A stretch of DNA of 50,094 nucleotides. Source: Bacteroidales bacterium. Lineage in GTDB: Bacteria > Bacteroidota > Bacteroidia > Bacteroidales > P3. Positions within the stretch are counted from its first letter, which is position 1. Every line of letters starts with the position of its first letter. The notes beneath the pieces are model-generated. The model ran no database searches. It was not told the origin of the DNA and saw nothing but the letters and a program-made list of their open reading frames with translations. The position numbers and the translations under genes were made by a program. Below are positions 28,307 to 37,168 of the stretch, piece by piece. Location: assembly GCA_017454015.1 (NCBI GenBank), contig JAFTDW010000022.1, positions 1-50,094 on the forward strand, given 5' to 3'.

Positions 28307-29230
28307 ATGAGACTGAAATATATAATAATAGCAGCGCTTTGCACACTTGCCACTATTGCATGCTCCGAGAAAGAAAAGCTCTCCACCGGCAATGTATTTC
28401 GTGTTGAGGTTATGGGACTCAACGAAGACGGTTCAAAGATGCAGTTTACTGACACCAACTACACCCGCATGATTTTTGATGAGGGCGATATCCTCTGGGT
28501 CAACGGACATCCTTTCACATTGAGCTTCGACATGCAAGACCGCCAGTGGGTTGCAACAAATAGTACTCCGGGTGCGCAGAAAATTGTCTCCGACTACTAT
28601 TATTGCTTATACACGTCGCAAGAAGGTTATAACGGGGCTACGGGCTACAATGAAAGCAGTCACACCTACGGCAATCTTGCACTGACCAATCAAGTTGCAT
28701 CACGCGTTTTTGTAACGTCAACAGAAAATCCCTATGACCAAACAGCGCAGACCACTAACACCGCAAATATAATTTTAGCAGGCGCTACCGAGGACAGCAT
28801 TATACGTCTCTATCCCAATTTTGCCGTGCTGAAATTCCTAAACACATCGATTGTAGAGTACGATTTCACTATAGGTTTTGATAGTGGTAAGGTACCTGGT
28901 GGTTCTTCAAGCGTAACTCCGGGAAACTCTATTCCCTCATTCACTCAGACAAAGTACTTGACAGGCGTTGGAAAGGTTTACGACGACGAAGATGAGCTTA
29001 ATGTATACCAAGGTGATTTCTTGCTGTCCACTACCGACAATATCAGAAATACGGGTAATATCTTTGACGCAAAAAACATGAGCCACTTAATCGTTCCATG
29101 CCACCCTGGTGGTGTCACCACTGATGTCTATATAAAGAGACAAGTACACCCAGGTGGTGCAATTAAATACACAAAAGCAACAGGATTGCATATTGAACCC
29201 GGCATGGTTCACCAAATTCGCGTACGATAA
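28307..29230 (+). CDS. Lipoprotein, fimbrillin-like, function unknown
   Basis: A 307-residue lipoprotein: MRLKYIIIAALCTLATIAC ends in a clear lipobox (Cys19), then SEKEKLSTG. The mature part is rich in Thr, Ser, Asn, Gly and aromatic residues, with stretches such as DEGDILWVNG, ANIILAGATEDSIIRLYPNFAVLKF and HIEPGMVHQIRVR, which resemble the beta-sandwich fimbrillin/major-subunit lipoproteins of Bacteroidales. Codons end in A or T much more than in neighbouring genes, suggesting transfer or fast evolution. It follows the small peptide by 51 bases and is closed by a strong terminator. Fimbrillin-like is a guess from style, not a motif proof. Confidence 0.7.
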   Translation: MRLKYIIIAALCTLATIACSEKEKLSTGNVFRVEVMGLNEDGSKMQFTDTNYTRMIFDEGDILWVNGHPFTLSFDMQDRQWVATNSTPGAQKIVSDYYYCLYTSQEGYNGATGYNESSHTYGNLALTNQVASRVFVTSTENPYDQTAQTTNTANIILAGATEDSIIRLYPNFAVLKFLNTSIVEYDFTIGFDSGKVPGGSSSVTPGNSIPSFTQTKYLTGVGKVYDDEDELNVYQGDFLLSTTDNIRNTGNIFDAKNMSHLIVPCHPGGVTTDVYIKRQVHPGGAIKYTKATGLHIEPGMVHQIRVR

Positions 29231-29259
29231 ACATCAGTATATATCATAGAGGCAACAAC

Positions 29260-29294
29260 AAAAAAGCCGACCAGATTTTAGGTCGGCTTTTTTG
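29260..29294 (+). terminator. Rho-independent terminator
   Basis: AAAAAGCCGACC (from about 29261) pairs with GGTCGGCTTTTT around the loop AGATTTTA, followed by more T. The symmetric A and T runs mean it could stop transcription in either direction. It separates the lipoprotein from the kamA operon. Confidence 0.9.
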
Positions 29295-29320
29295 TTTACC
29301 GCTATGTCGCATTTTTTTTG

Positions 29321-29328
29321 TATCTTTG
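29321..29328 (+). promoter_or_regulatory. -7 promoter element (TATCTTTG) of the kamA operon
   Basis: TATCTTTG fits TAnnTTTG and comes right after the upstream terminator. It gives a leader of about 70 bases before the kamA ATG at 29406. Confidence 0.7.
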
Positions 29329-29405
29329 CATATCGGTATTTTGCCCTTTGGCACGTCTAAAGAGGCATATCCAATTGTATAACAAAACATAATATATAAA
29401 ACAAC

Positions 29406-30656
29406 ATGAAAGTAAACCGCAGAAAAGAGCTGTTTCCCAACGTCAGCGACGCCGAATGGAACGACTGGAAATGGCAGGTACGCAACCGCATAGAGACCTA
29501 TGAGGATCTGAGCAAGTATTTCGACTTTAGCGCCGACGAGGCCGAAGGCATCAAGAAAGCCCTTGCCAAGTTTCGTATGGCCATAACTCCCTACTACCTG
29601 AGCCTTATCGACCCCAACGACCCGTACGACCCCATCCGTCGACAGGCCATACCGCAAGGCGAGGAGTGCAACATTGCCCCCGCCGACCTCAACGACCCGC
29701 TCCACGAAGACGAGGACTCCCCCGCTCCCGGCCTCACCCACCGCTATCCAGACCGCGTGCTCTTCCTCATCACCGACATGTGCTCCATGTACTGCCGCCA
29801 CTGCACACGCCGCCGTTTTGCCGGACAGAAAGACGACGAGAGCCCGTCGGAGCGTATAGAGAAGTGCCTGGCCTACATTGAACGCACCCCGCAGGTACGC
29901 GACGTGCTGCTGAGCGGCGGCGACTGCCTCATGGTGAGCGACAGCAAGCTGGAATACATCATACAACGCCTTCGCGCCATACCGCATGTGGAGATAGTGC
30001 GCCTTGGCAGCCGCACCCCCGTGGTGTGCCCGCAGCGCATCACCCCCGAGCTGTGCGACATGCTGCGCAGATACCACCCCATCTGGCTCAACACCCACTT
30101 CAACCACCCCAACGAGTTCACCCCCGAGGCAAGCCAGGCACTGGCCCGTCTTGCCGACGCAGGGATACCCCTTGGCAACCAGACGGTGCTGTTGCGCGGC
30201 GTGAACGACTGCGTGCATGTAATGAAGAAACTCATGCACGAACTGGTGCGCAACCGCGTGCGCCCCTACTACATATACCAATGCGACCTGAGCATGGGTC
30301 TGGAGCATTTCCGCACACCGGTGAGCAAAGGCATAGAGATTATAGAGAACCTGCGCGGTCACACGAGTGGCTACGCCGTTCCCACCTTTGTGGTCGACGC
30401 CCCCGGCGGCGGCGGCAAGACCCCCGTGATGCCGCAATACGTTATATCACAGTCGCCCGAAAAGGTGATTCTGCGCAACTTCGAGGGTGTCATCACCACC
30501 TACACCGAGCCGCGCCACTACCACGAAGAGTGCCATTGCGAGGCGTGCGAACAGCAACGCCGCATTGACGAAGGCGTGGCATCACTGCTCGAAACCGACC
30601 GCATGGCCCTCGAACCCAGCCACCTCATGCGCCACGAACGCAACAAAAAACAGTGA
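29406..30656 (+). CDS. kamA: Lysine 2,3-aminomutase (radical SAM, PLP)
   Basis: Converts L-lysine to L-beta-lysine with SAM, a [4Fe-4S] cluster and PLP. The 416 residues match the KamA/YodO family. DMCSMYCRHCTRRRF holds the radical-SAM triad Cys126, Cys130 and Cys133. VLLSGGDCLM is the SAM-binding GGD-type strand. DAPGGGGKTPV (about 330-340) carries the PLP Lys, and the tail HEECHCEACEQQ holds the zinc Cys residues. Other lysine-fermentation genes (kamD, kamE, kdd) are not next to it, so the product may serve another use, for example osmolyte synthesis. The gene has its own promoter and overlaps the next start as GTGA. Confidence 0.95.
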   Translation: MKVNRRKELFPNVSDAEWNDWKWQVRNRIETYEDLSKYFDFSADEAEGIKKALAKFRMAITPYYLSLIDPNDPYDPIRRQAIPQGEECNIAPADLNDPLHEDEDSPAPGLTHRYPDRVLFLITDMCSMYCRHCTRRRFAGQKDDESPSERIEKCLAYIERTPQVRDVLLSGGDCLMVSDSKLEYIIQRLRAIPHVEIVRLGSRTPVVCPQRITPELCDMLRRYHPIWLNTHFNHPNEFTPEASQALARLADAGIPLGNQTVLLRGVNDCVHVMKKLMHELVRNRVRPYYIYQCDLSMGLEHFRTPVSKGIEIIENLRGHTSGYAVPTFVVDAPGGGGKTPVMPQYVISQSPEKVILRNFEGVITTYTEPRHYHEECHCEACEQQRRIDEGVASLLETDRMALEPSHLMRHERNKKQ

Positions 30657-31150
30657 TCAGACAGATAACCATATTGCTGGTAGCCCTCCTGTCCCTATCC
30701 TTTGCCAAGGGACAGGAGGTATACCCTATGTACTATCCCTGCCAGGCCGAAGAGACTGGCGAGTGGGGATATGTGGACAAGGATGGAGAGTGGGCCATCA
30801 CGCCTATGTACGGCCCGCTGCGCTACGAGACCAACGGCGGCATGTACCCTGTGTCGCGTGCCGGCAAGTGGGGCTTTGTAGGCGTGAGCGGTGAACCGCT
30901 CACCGACATAGTGTACGACGGCGTAGCCTACGAGATAGACTACCAAAAATACAAATACCCTGCAACCTACGCAGCCATACGCCTCAAAGGCAAGTGGGCT
31001 TTCATCAACGTGCAGGGCATAAAAGTCACCGACTTCAAATACGACGAGGTGCTGATCTACAACGGCAAGTATGTGATACGCATAAAGGACAAGAACGGCC
31101 ATATAAAGAGCGGCTACTTGCTGAAAGACGGCGTGGAGGTATGGGACTGA
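30653..31150 (+). CDS. Small exported WG-repeat protein (GTG start)
   Basis: A 165-residue protein with an N-terminal signal (ITILLVALLSLSFAKGQ) and three or four WG-type repeats: GEWGYVDKDGEWAITPMY, GKWGFVGVSGEPLTDIVY, GKWAFINVQGIKVTDFKY. The start is GTG overlapping the kamA stop (GTGA), which fits translational coupling. The last 10 bases overlap the porQ-like start. It resembles a short version of the WG protein at 6826. Likely periplasmic; ligand and role unknown. Confidence 0.8.
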   Translation: MIRQITILLVALLSLSFAKGQEVYPMYYPCQAEETGEWGYVDKDGEWAITPMYGPLRYETNGGMYPVSRAGKWGFVGVSGEPLTDIVYDGVAYEIDYQKYKYPATYAAIRLKGKWAFINVQGIKVTDFKYDEVLIYNGKYVIRIKDKNGHIKSGYLLKDGVEVWD

Positions 31151-32178
31151 AAAGACTACTGCTGACAGCACTGCTCGCCGTGGCGGCACTGCCGCTGTAT
31201 GCCCAAAAGGCAGGGAGATACGCATTGTCGGTGCTCGACTTGCCCGTGTCGGCACGCACGGCGGCTCTGGGTATGGACTACCTGCCGCTTTACACCGACA
31301 ATATAAGCATTGCCGCCGACAATCCGTCACTCATCGACGGACGTATGCACAACAAGCTGTCGCTGAATGTTGTCAACCTCTTTGGCGGTGCCAACCTTGC
31401 CAGTGTGAGCTACGGCTACCACGCGGGCAAGATGTGCGACTTTGTTGCAGGACTGCGGTTCCATGGCTACGGACGGTTCGACGGCTTTGACGAGACGGAG
31501 ACCTCCACAGGGCATTTTTTCGCTGCCGACTACACGCTGCATTTAGGTTGGGGCATGCATATCGACTCGTCAATATCAATAGGCGTAGCCCTGAAACCCA
31601 CATTCTCACAATACGAGACCTACCACACTTTTGCCCTTGCCATCGACATGGCAGGCAGCTACATGAGCCGCGACAGGCAGTTTGCAGCCACAGTGACGGG
31701 GCGCAATGCAGGGGCTCAGCTAATCTCGCTCTCCGGCACGAGAGAGGCAATGCCGTTCGAGTTGTCGGCAGCCCTCTCCTACCGGCTCCAGAACGCCCCG
31801 TTCCGCATATTCTTCGCTGCCACGGAGCTGCAACAATGGGACCTGCGCTACAACGACCCGCTGTCGCCAACGACAACCACCGACCCATTCACGGGCGAAC
31901 GAATAGAGCAGAGCAACTTTGTGCAGATAGCCGACAACATTGGCCGTCACGCCATTGTGGGTGTCGAGCTCTCAATAAGGCAGCTCATAATGGCACGCAT
32001 AGGATTCAACTACCGCCAGAGCAAGGAGACTCTGGGCACGACGCGCATCAACACGAGCGGCTTCAGCTATGGTCTCGGCATCAACGCCCGCAAGTTCACA
32101 CTCGACCTGGGGCGCAATAACTACAACCTCGGCAAGGCCGCCAATTACATAACCCTGCTGCTTAATATCGACAGATGA
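31141..32178 (+). CDS. porQ: PorQ-like type IX secretion protein
   Basis: A 345-residue exported protein (signal MGLKRLLLTALLAVAALPLYAQ) resembling PorQ, an outer-membrane-linked part of the type IX secretion system. The opening LSVLDLPVSARTAALGMDYL with SIAADNPSLIDGRMHNKLSLN, the strand-rich middle, and the C-terminal YGLGINARKFTLDLGRNNYN fit the PorQ pattern and an outer-membrane beta-barrel style. The open frame extends upstream to 30994 but that part lies in the previous gene's other frame, so the start is 31141. Presence of a type IX sorting domain at the end of the 41496 gene supports the system in this genome. ATGA overlap with lplA. Confidence 0.8.
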   Translation: MGLKRLLLTALLAVAALPLYAQKAGRYALSVLDLPVSARTAALGMDYLPLYTDNISIAADNPSLIDGRMHNKLSLNVVNLFGGANLASVSYGYHAGKMCDFVAGLRFHGYGRFDGFDETETSTGHFFAADYTLHLGWGMHIDSSISIGVALKPTFSQYETYHTFALAIDMAGSYMSRDRQFAATVTGRNAGAQLISLSGTREAMPFELSAALSYRLQNAPFRIFFAATELQQWDLRYNDPLSPTTTTDPFTGERIEQSNFVQIADNIGRHAIVGVELSIRQLIMARIGFNYRQSKETLGTTRINTSGFSYGLGINARKFTLDLGRNNYNLGKAANYITLLLNIDR

Positions 32179-33179
32179 GACTGCGAATAGTTCTTAACGA
32201 CGGGTGGGATCCATACTGGAACCTTGCGATAGAGAACCACCTGCTGGAGTGCGTTGTACCCAACGAAGTGACGCTAATGCTATGGCACAACCGCCGCACG
32301 GTGGTTATAGGCCGCAACCAAAACCCCTACTCCGAGTGCGACGTTGAAGCCATAGGCGCCGACGGCGGCTATGTATCCCGCCGCACGACAGGCGGCGGTG
32401 CCGTATACCACGACGAGGGCAACCTCAACTTCTCGTTTGTGGCGCCTCACGACCTTTACGACTTGACAAAACAGTTCGATGTAATAGCCCGTGCCGTGGC
32501 TACCTTCGGGCTCAATGCCGAGCGAAGCGGGCGCAACGACATGCTTGTATATGTGGGCGAAGGCGGTGAGAGTGGCGAAGGACGCAAGTTCAGCGGCAAC
32601 GCCTTCTCGAAAAACAAACAGGCGGCCCTGCACCACGGCACTATACTGGTGCAAGGCGACCAGACAGCGATGCAACGCTACCTGAAGCCCAACCCAGCCA
32701 AGCTGATGCGCCACGGCGTGGCATCGGTGCGCAGTCGCGTGGTGAACCTCGCAGAGCTGGCTGATGTGAACCTGCACAATATAACGGAGCGGCTGATTGC
32801 CGCCGCCCAAGAGGTGTATGGCACAACGGCCACGATAGTCCCTGCCGACACGCTGAAGGACAACCCCAATGTGGTGCGGTGGCACGACCTGCTGGAGTCC
32901 GACGAATGGCTGTACGGCCCGTGGCGCAACTTCAACGCCCAATACAAAGGCTGCTGGGACTGGGGCTGCGCCGAGATAGAGCTGACGGTGGACTCGGCCA
33001 CGGGTACCATCTCGAAGGCTCGCATTGCCTCGGACAGCCTCTTGCCCGACATTATAGAAGAGACGGAGCGGAGCCTCGTTGGCGTAAAACCGGGCAAGAC
33101 AGAGGCTTTGGAAGGTCTGAGGGAAGGAGGAGTTGAAGGTTCTATCATGCGCGACCTGCTGCAGCTAATCACGGCATAA
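32175..33179 (+). CDS. lplA: Lipoate--protein ligase (LplA)
   Basis: Uses ATP to attach free lipoate to lipoyl domains of 2-oxoacid dehydrogenases and the glycine cleavage H protein. The 334 residues have the full two-part LplA layout: GRNQNPYSECDV (about 46-57), RRTTGGGAVYHDEGNLNFSF (the lipoate-binding loop) and KFSGNAFSKNKQAALHHGTIL with the catalytic Lys. A C-terminal accessory domain starts near 230 (WNFNAQ-like WRNFNAQYKGCWDWG). It is translationally coupled to the porQ-like gene. Its last 11 bases overlap the convergent LTA-synthase-like gene. Confidence 0.93.
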   Translation: MRLRIVLNDGWDPYWNLAIENHLLECVVPNEVTLMLWHNRRTVVIGRNQNPYSECDVEAIGADGGYVSRRTTGGGAVYHDEGNLNFSFVAPHDLYDLTKQFDVIARAVATFGLNAERSGRNDMLVYVGEGGESGEGRKFSGNAFSKNKQAALHHGTILVQGDQTAMQRYLKPNPAKLMRHGVASVRSRVVNLAELADVNLHNITERLIAAAQEVYGTTATIVPADTLKDNPNVVRWHDLLESDEWLYGPWRNFNAQYKGCWDWGCAEIELTVDSATGTISKARIASDSLLPDIIEETERSLVGVKPGKTEALEGLREGGVEGSIMRDLLQLITA

Positions 33180-35049
33180 GACGGTTTTGCAACATACGGT
33201 TGCTATACTGCTGCAGCATGGCACGCAGCAGAGTGGCGGTAGTGTCGTCGGTGGACTCCATAGTGTTGCCTGCGAGCGACGCCCGGGAGCCGTTGGCGCG
33301 AGTGAGCGTCCAACGGTCGGCACTGTAAACCACATGGAAAGGCTCGTCGCCACGCAATGCACTGCACCCAAAGCAGCAGCAAGACTCGCCAAGCCCCATC
33401 ATATCGAGCAGTGTTGGCATGAGGTCGGTATGCTGAAACATACGTGCCCTGTGGCTTGGAGGCAACTGCGACGGCATGTAGAACAACATAGGCACGCTGT
33501 AGAGGGCCAACCCATGGCGATAGGCATCGCTGAGTGGCTGCGCCGCATGGTCGGCGGTGATGATGAACAGCGTACTGTCGAACCAGTCGCGCTTCCTTGC
33601 CTGGGCAAAGAATCGTCCCAGTGCGTAGTCGGCGTAGCCGACGGTCTCAAGCAGTGGTATAGGGCCTTTCTTGAAACGCCCTTTATGTTGCTCTGGGATG
33701 GTATACGGGTTGTGCGACGAGATGGTGTATACTGCCGCAAAGAAAGGCGCTCGCATAGTGTCCATCTGGCACAGGCTGTACTGCAGGAAGGGCTCGTCGA
33801 ATATACCCCACGTGCCGTCGTAGTCCGACCGCGGACCGTCGTACTGATCCATGCCGTAGTAACTGGCGATGCCGCTCATGCGGGCATAGGAGTCGAAATT
33901 CATGGAGCCGTTGTAGGCGCCGTGGAACATTGCGGTGCTGTAGCCATGTCGCTGGAGTTTCGACGGCAGGGCGTCGACACGGTTCATGGAGAAGGGCGAC
34001 GTGATGTAGGCTCCGTCCATGAGCGAGGGGATGCCGGCAAACATGGCTGGCAACGACTCAATGCTGCGCTTGCCGTTGGCAAGACCACGGAAAGAGAGGC
34101 TTTGGGTGTAGAGAGAGTCGAGAAACGGCGTGTAGCTCTCCAAGCCACCATTTAGTGCGCCAATATACTCTTCCGAGAAACTCTCAAGGATAATCAGGAC
34201 CACATTGGGCCTGGCAACGCTCAACACCAGCGAGCTGTCGGCAAGCACGCTGGCAGGCTGCGACACAGGGGTGTAGATTGCATCGAGCTCCTGTTCGGGG
34301 AAGTAGCACATGGGCCGCAGGCTGCTGTGACCCAATGTGCGGTAAAGAGAAAACGGGCTGTTGACGACCAATGCGGTGTTCTCCGGCGCGGCATAACGGC
34401 TGGCGTCGGCAGCCGCCAAGGGCTTGTGCTGCGAGAAAAGCCCGCCGCGCACAAGCAAAAGGTCGAGGGCAAGGCAGAGCACCAAGGAAAGGGCAGTATG
34501 GGTGATGGCAGCACGCTTTCCGTGTTTTTGATTTAATAAGTGCATACGGCAGCGGCGCGAAAGAGATACCACAGCATATATCGAAAGGGCGTCGAGCACA
34601 ACGAAATAGAGCATATAAGGCCAAAACTGCAGGAACAGTCCCCCAACAAGCAAGCCGCCTTCGCCGCTGAACCCTTGCGAGAGATAGACAAAAATATCCG
34701 ACGATAGCCGTCGGAAGGTATACTGGAAATAAGGTGTGTCTATAACATTGACGGCAAGCATAAGCGAGACGCCCACACCGTAGAGCCACAACGCCGCAAC
34801 CCTCAGCCACGGCACACCAACGCACCGCCACAACACCGCCATGACAAGAAACGGCAACAGATAGACAGCCACTGCCGACAAGCCAAAATGCAGATTGCCA
34901 ACCAATATGCCGAGCCATGCCGACAAATCAGGCACATCGAACAAGCTGCCGTTGACAACACCAAAAACCACTTGCGACACCATGAGAGCGGCAAGCGCCA
35001 CAAGGAAACCCAGCAACGGGAACTTGATGTGTGAAAAAAAATGCATCAT
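33169..35049 (-). CDS. LTA-synthase/sulfatase-fold membrane protein
   Basis: Membrane phosphotransferase or sulfatase-like protein, 626 residues from the Met at 35049. Five hydrophobic helices occupy about the first 190 residues, followed by a large outward-facing alkaline-phosphatase-fold domain. That domain has NVVLIILESFSEEYIG (metal Glu), FRGLANGKRSIESLPAMFAG with Ser or Thr-position nucleophile, DGTWGIFDEPFL, ISSHNPY and FIITADHAA (metal Asp-His). This is the Bacteroidota branch of LtaS-like enzymes, which likely modify a glycolipid or glycan with phosphoglycerol or phosphoethanolamine. The frame is open to 35163, but the start at 35049 or 35046 fits the first helix. The gene diverges from ruvC. 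Confidence 0.88.
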   Translation of the reverse strand: MMHFFSHIKFPLLGFLVALAALMVSQVVFGVVNGSLFDVPDLSAWLGILVGNLHFGLSAVAVYLLPFLVMAVLWRCVGVPWLRVAALWLYGVGVSLMLAVNVIDTPYFQYTFRRLSSDIFVYLSQGFSGEGGLLVGGLFLQFWPYMLYFVVLDALSIYAVVSLSRRCRMHLLNQKHGKRAAITHTALSLVLCLALDLLLVRGGLFSQHKPLAAADASRYAAPENTALVVNSPFSLYRTLGHSSLRPMCYFPEQELDAIYTPVSQPASVLADSSLVLSVARPNVVLIILESFSEEYIGALNGGLESYTPFLDSLYTQSLSFRGLANGKRSIESLPAMFAGIPSLMDGAYITSPFSMNRVDALPSKLQRHGYSTAMFHGAYNGSMNFDSYARMSGIASYYGMDQYDGPRSDYDGTWGIFDEPFLQYSLCQMDTMRAPFFAAVYTISSHNPYTIPEQHKGRFKKGPIPLLETVGYADYALGRFFAQARKRDWFDSTLFIITADHAAQPLSDAYRHGLALYSVPMLFYMPSQLPPSHRARMFQHTDLMPTLLDMMGLGESCCCFGCSALRGDEPFHVVYSADRWTLTRANGSRASLAGNTMESTDDTTATLLRAMLQQYSNRMLQNRLMP

Positions 35050-35057
35050 TTTTTTCT

Positions 35058-35074
35058 GAATAACGCTGTTATTC
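35058..35074. promoter_or_regulatory. Perfect inverted repeat GAATAAC-GCT-GTTATTC between divergent genes
   Basis: Seven-base perfect arms with a 3-base spacer lie 9 bases before the LTA-synthase-like start and 14 bases upstream of the ruvC -7 element. The size suits a dimeric repressor site serving one or both genes. No regulator gene lies nearby. Confidence 0.4.
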
Positions 35075-35087
35075 CACAATTGTTTTG

Positions 35088-35095
35088 TATCTTTG
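35088..35095 (+). promoter_or_regulatory. -7 promoter element (TATCTTTG) of ruvC
   Basis: TATCTTTG fits TAnnTTTG and lies 25 bases before the ruvC ATG at 35120. The inverted repeat at 35058-35074 occupies the -20 to -35 area. Confidence 0.7.
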
Positions 35096-35119
35096 CAAAT
35101 TGTTTCGACAAAAATTTTC

Positions 35120-35704
35120 ATGGAAAAGATAATACTTGGCGTGGACCCCGGCACACTCATCATGGGTTACGGCCTCATTCGCATCGAAGAGGGCTGCCAG
35201 CCCGAGATGATGCTGATGGATGTACTCTACATGAAACGTATTGCCGACTACAACCTGCGCATACGCCACATCTACGACTCGATGATACGGCTTATCGACA
35301 CCTACCACCCCGACCATCTGGCCATCGAAGCCCCTTTCTTCGGCAAAAATGTACAGTCGATGCTGAAGCTCGGTCGGGCACAAGGCGTGGCAATAGCCGC
35401 GGCGATGAGCCGCGACATGAGCTTTACCGAATATGAGCCCGCCACTATAAAGCAAACCATCACGGGCAACGGCAACGCCACCAAAGAGCAGGTACACAAG
35501 ATGCTGCAGGCGCAGCTCGGCATTGAGTTGCAACCCAAGTACCTCGACGCCACCGACGCCCTGGCGGCGGCCTACACCTGCTGGCGCATCACCTCAAACC
35601 CCTACGCCGACATACGCGCACAGCTCAAACCAGCCAAACGCAAAACCTCAAAGAAAACAACCTGGGCCGACTTCCTCGCCCAAAACCCGGACAGGAAACT
35701 GTAG
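35120..35704 (+). CDS. ruvC: Crossover junction endodeoxyribonuclease RuvC
   Basis: Holliday-junction resolvase that works with RuvAB in recombination repair. The 194 residues have the RNase-H-like acidic site: Asp9 in LGVDPGT, Glu70 in LAIEAPFF, and Asp143/Asp146 in YLDATDALAAAYTCW. The GKNVQSMLKLGRAQGV helix is also diagnostic. The frame is open to 35093 but the promoter at 35088-35095 leaves the ATG at 35120 as the start. The C-terminal tail is Lys-rich. The gene is transcribed with its own promoter. Confidence 0.95.
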   Translation: MEKIILGVDPGTLIMGYGLIRIEEGCQPEMMLMDVLYMKRIADYNLRIRHIYDSMIRLIDTYHPDHLAIEAPFFGKNVQSMLKLGRAQGVAIAAAMSRDMSFTEYEPATIKQTITGNGNATKEQVHKMLQAQLGIELQPKYLDATDALAAAYTCWRITSNPYADIRAQLKPAKRKTSKKTTWADFLAQNPDRKL

Positions 35705-35790
35705 CAGCCAGAAAACAACCAATAAAATTAAACCATACAACGTTATAACAAATCTACGTAATAACAAAACAAACAACAAAAACCGAAACC

Positions 35791-37155
35791 ATGACTGAAC
35801 ACAAAGGCTTCACCTCCAACTTCGGAGCCATCATGGCCGCCGTGGGCTCCGCCGTGGGCCTAGGCAACATCTGGCGCTTCCCCTACATCTGCGGCCAATA
35901 CGGCGGCGGCGCTTTCCTCGTGGTATACCTCTGCTTCGTATTCCTTATAGGTATGGCGCTGATGATGACAGAGTTCGTGATAGGGCGCCGCTCGCAGCAC
36001 AGCCCCGTAAAAGCCTTCAGCACCCTGAGACCCGACAAGCCAGGGTGGCGCTTTGTGGGACTTTTCGGCATCATCACCTGCTTCCTTATACTGTCGCTCT
36101 ACCTCGTCATCTCGGGCTGGACACTCAACTACGTGGGCGACACCGCCACAGGTGCCCTCGCCAACATGGACGGCACGATGCTCGACCAACACTTCAGCCA
36201 CTTCAGCTCCTCAGCAATCCGCCCCGTGATCTGCCTCGCCATATTTACAATCATGACAGCCGCAGTGATCCTTGGCGGCGTACAGAAAGGCATAGAGAAA
36301 GTCTCCAAGATACTCATGCCCATCCTTGTGCTGCTGCTTGTTGTCATGTGCGTCCGCTCCCTCACACTTCCCGGCTCCATGGGCGGCGTGGAATACCTCT
36401 TCAAACCCGACTTCTCAAAGCTTGGCGCCGCCGGAGTCCTGGCAGCACTCGGGCAGGCACTCTTCTCGCTCTCGGTCGGCATGGGCGTCATGGTGGTCTA
36501 CGGCTCATACATCCCAAAAGACGACAACCTCATGCGCACATCGCTTTGGATAACCGTATGCGACACACTGATAGCCCTCATGTCGGGCCTCGCCATTTTC
36601 CCCGCCGTGTTCAGCTGCGGGCTGGAGCCTGCCGGCGGCCCTGGGTTGGTGTTCAAGGTGCTACCCATGGTCTTCAACAGCATGAACCCTGTCACAGGCT
36701 TTCCCACCGGCACGGTGTTCGCCGTGATTTTCTTTGTGTTGCTCGTAACCGCCGCCCTCACTAGCGCAATCTCCCTGTTCGAAGCCATAACGGCTTGGGC
36801 TACAGAGTCGCTGCACATCCGCCGCACCCCTGCCACCCTCGTCATTGCACTCTGCGTGATTGCCATCGCTGCATTCTGCTCCCTCTCGCTGGGACCTCTC
36901 AACCACATACACATTGCAGGCATGCCACTGTTCGACCTTGTCGACCGCCTCACCGCAGCCTACCTGCCACCCATCTGCGCCCTGCTCACAGTGCTTTTCT
37001 TTGGCTGGGTGATGCCCGGAGCCGACATCCACGACGAACTCTCCAACCACGGCACACTGAAAACAGGCTACTACCCCGTGCTGCGCTTCCTCACTCGCTA
37101 CATAGCCCCCATAGCACTGCTTTTGGTTCTGATTACTGGAATCTTCGGAAACTAA
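35791..37155 (+). CDS. Sodium-dependent neurotransmitter-symporter-family transporter
   Basis: Inner-membrane NSS/SNF family symporter that couples sodium entry to uptake of an amino acid or related solute. The 454 residues have about 11 membrane segments, as in bacterial LeuT-like short forms. The signature FGAIMAAVGSAVGLGNIWRFPYICG at the start gives the sodium and substrate loops in helix 1, and GGGAFLVVYL follows. GVMVVYGSYIPKDDNL (helix 6-7 region) is also family-like. It is followed after 13 bases by the transglutaminase-like lipoprotein. The solute is unknown. Confidence 0.93.
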   Translation: MTEHKGFTSNFGAIMAAVGSAVGLGNIWRFPYICGQYGGGAFLVVYLCFVFLIGMALMMTEFVIGRRSQHSPVKAFSTLRPDKPGWRFVGLFGIITCFLILSLYLVISGWTLNYVGDTATGALANMDGTMLDQHFSHFSSSAIRPVICLAIFTIMTAAVILGGVQKGIEKVSKILMPILVLLLVVMCVRSLTLPGSMGGVEYLFKPDFSKLGAAGVLAALGQALFSLSVGMGVMVVYGSYIPKDDNLMRTSLWITVCDTLIALMSGLAIFPAVFSCGLEPAGGPGLVFKVLPMVFNSMNPVTGFPTGTVFAVIFFVLLVTAALTSAISLFEAITAWATESLHIRRTPATLVIALCVIAIAAFCSLSLGPLNHIHIAGMPLFDLVDRLTAAYLPPICALLTVLFFGWVMPGADIHDELSNHGTLKTGYYPVLRFLTRYIAPIALLLVLITGIFGN

Positions 37156-37168
37156 GAAACCCCACTAT

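Noticed and set aside
29231-29405. Lysine riboswitch in the kamA leader
   Set aside because: The leader after the -7 element at 29321 is only about 70 bases and AU-rich, too short for the known lysine-sensing fold.
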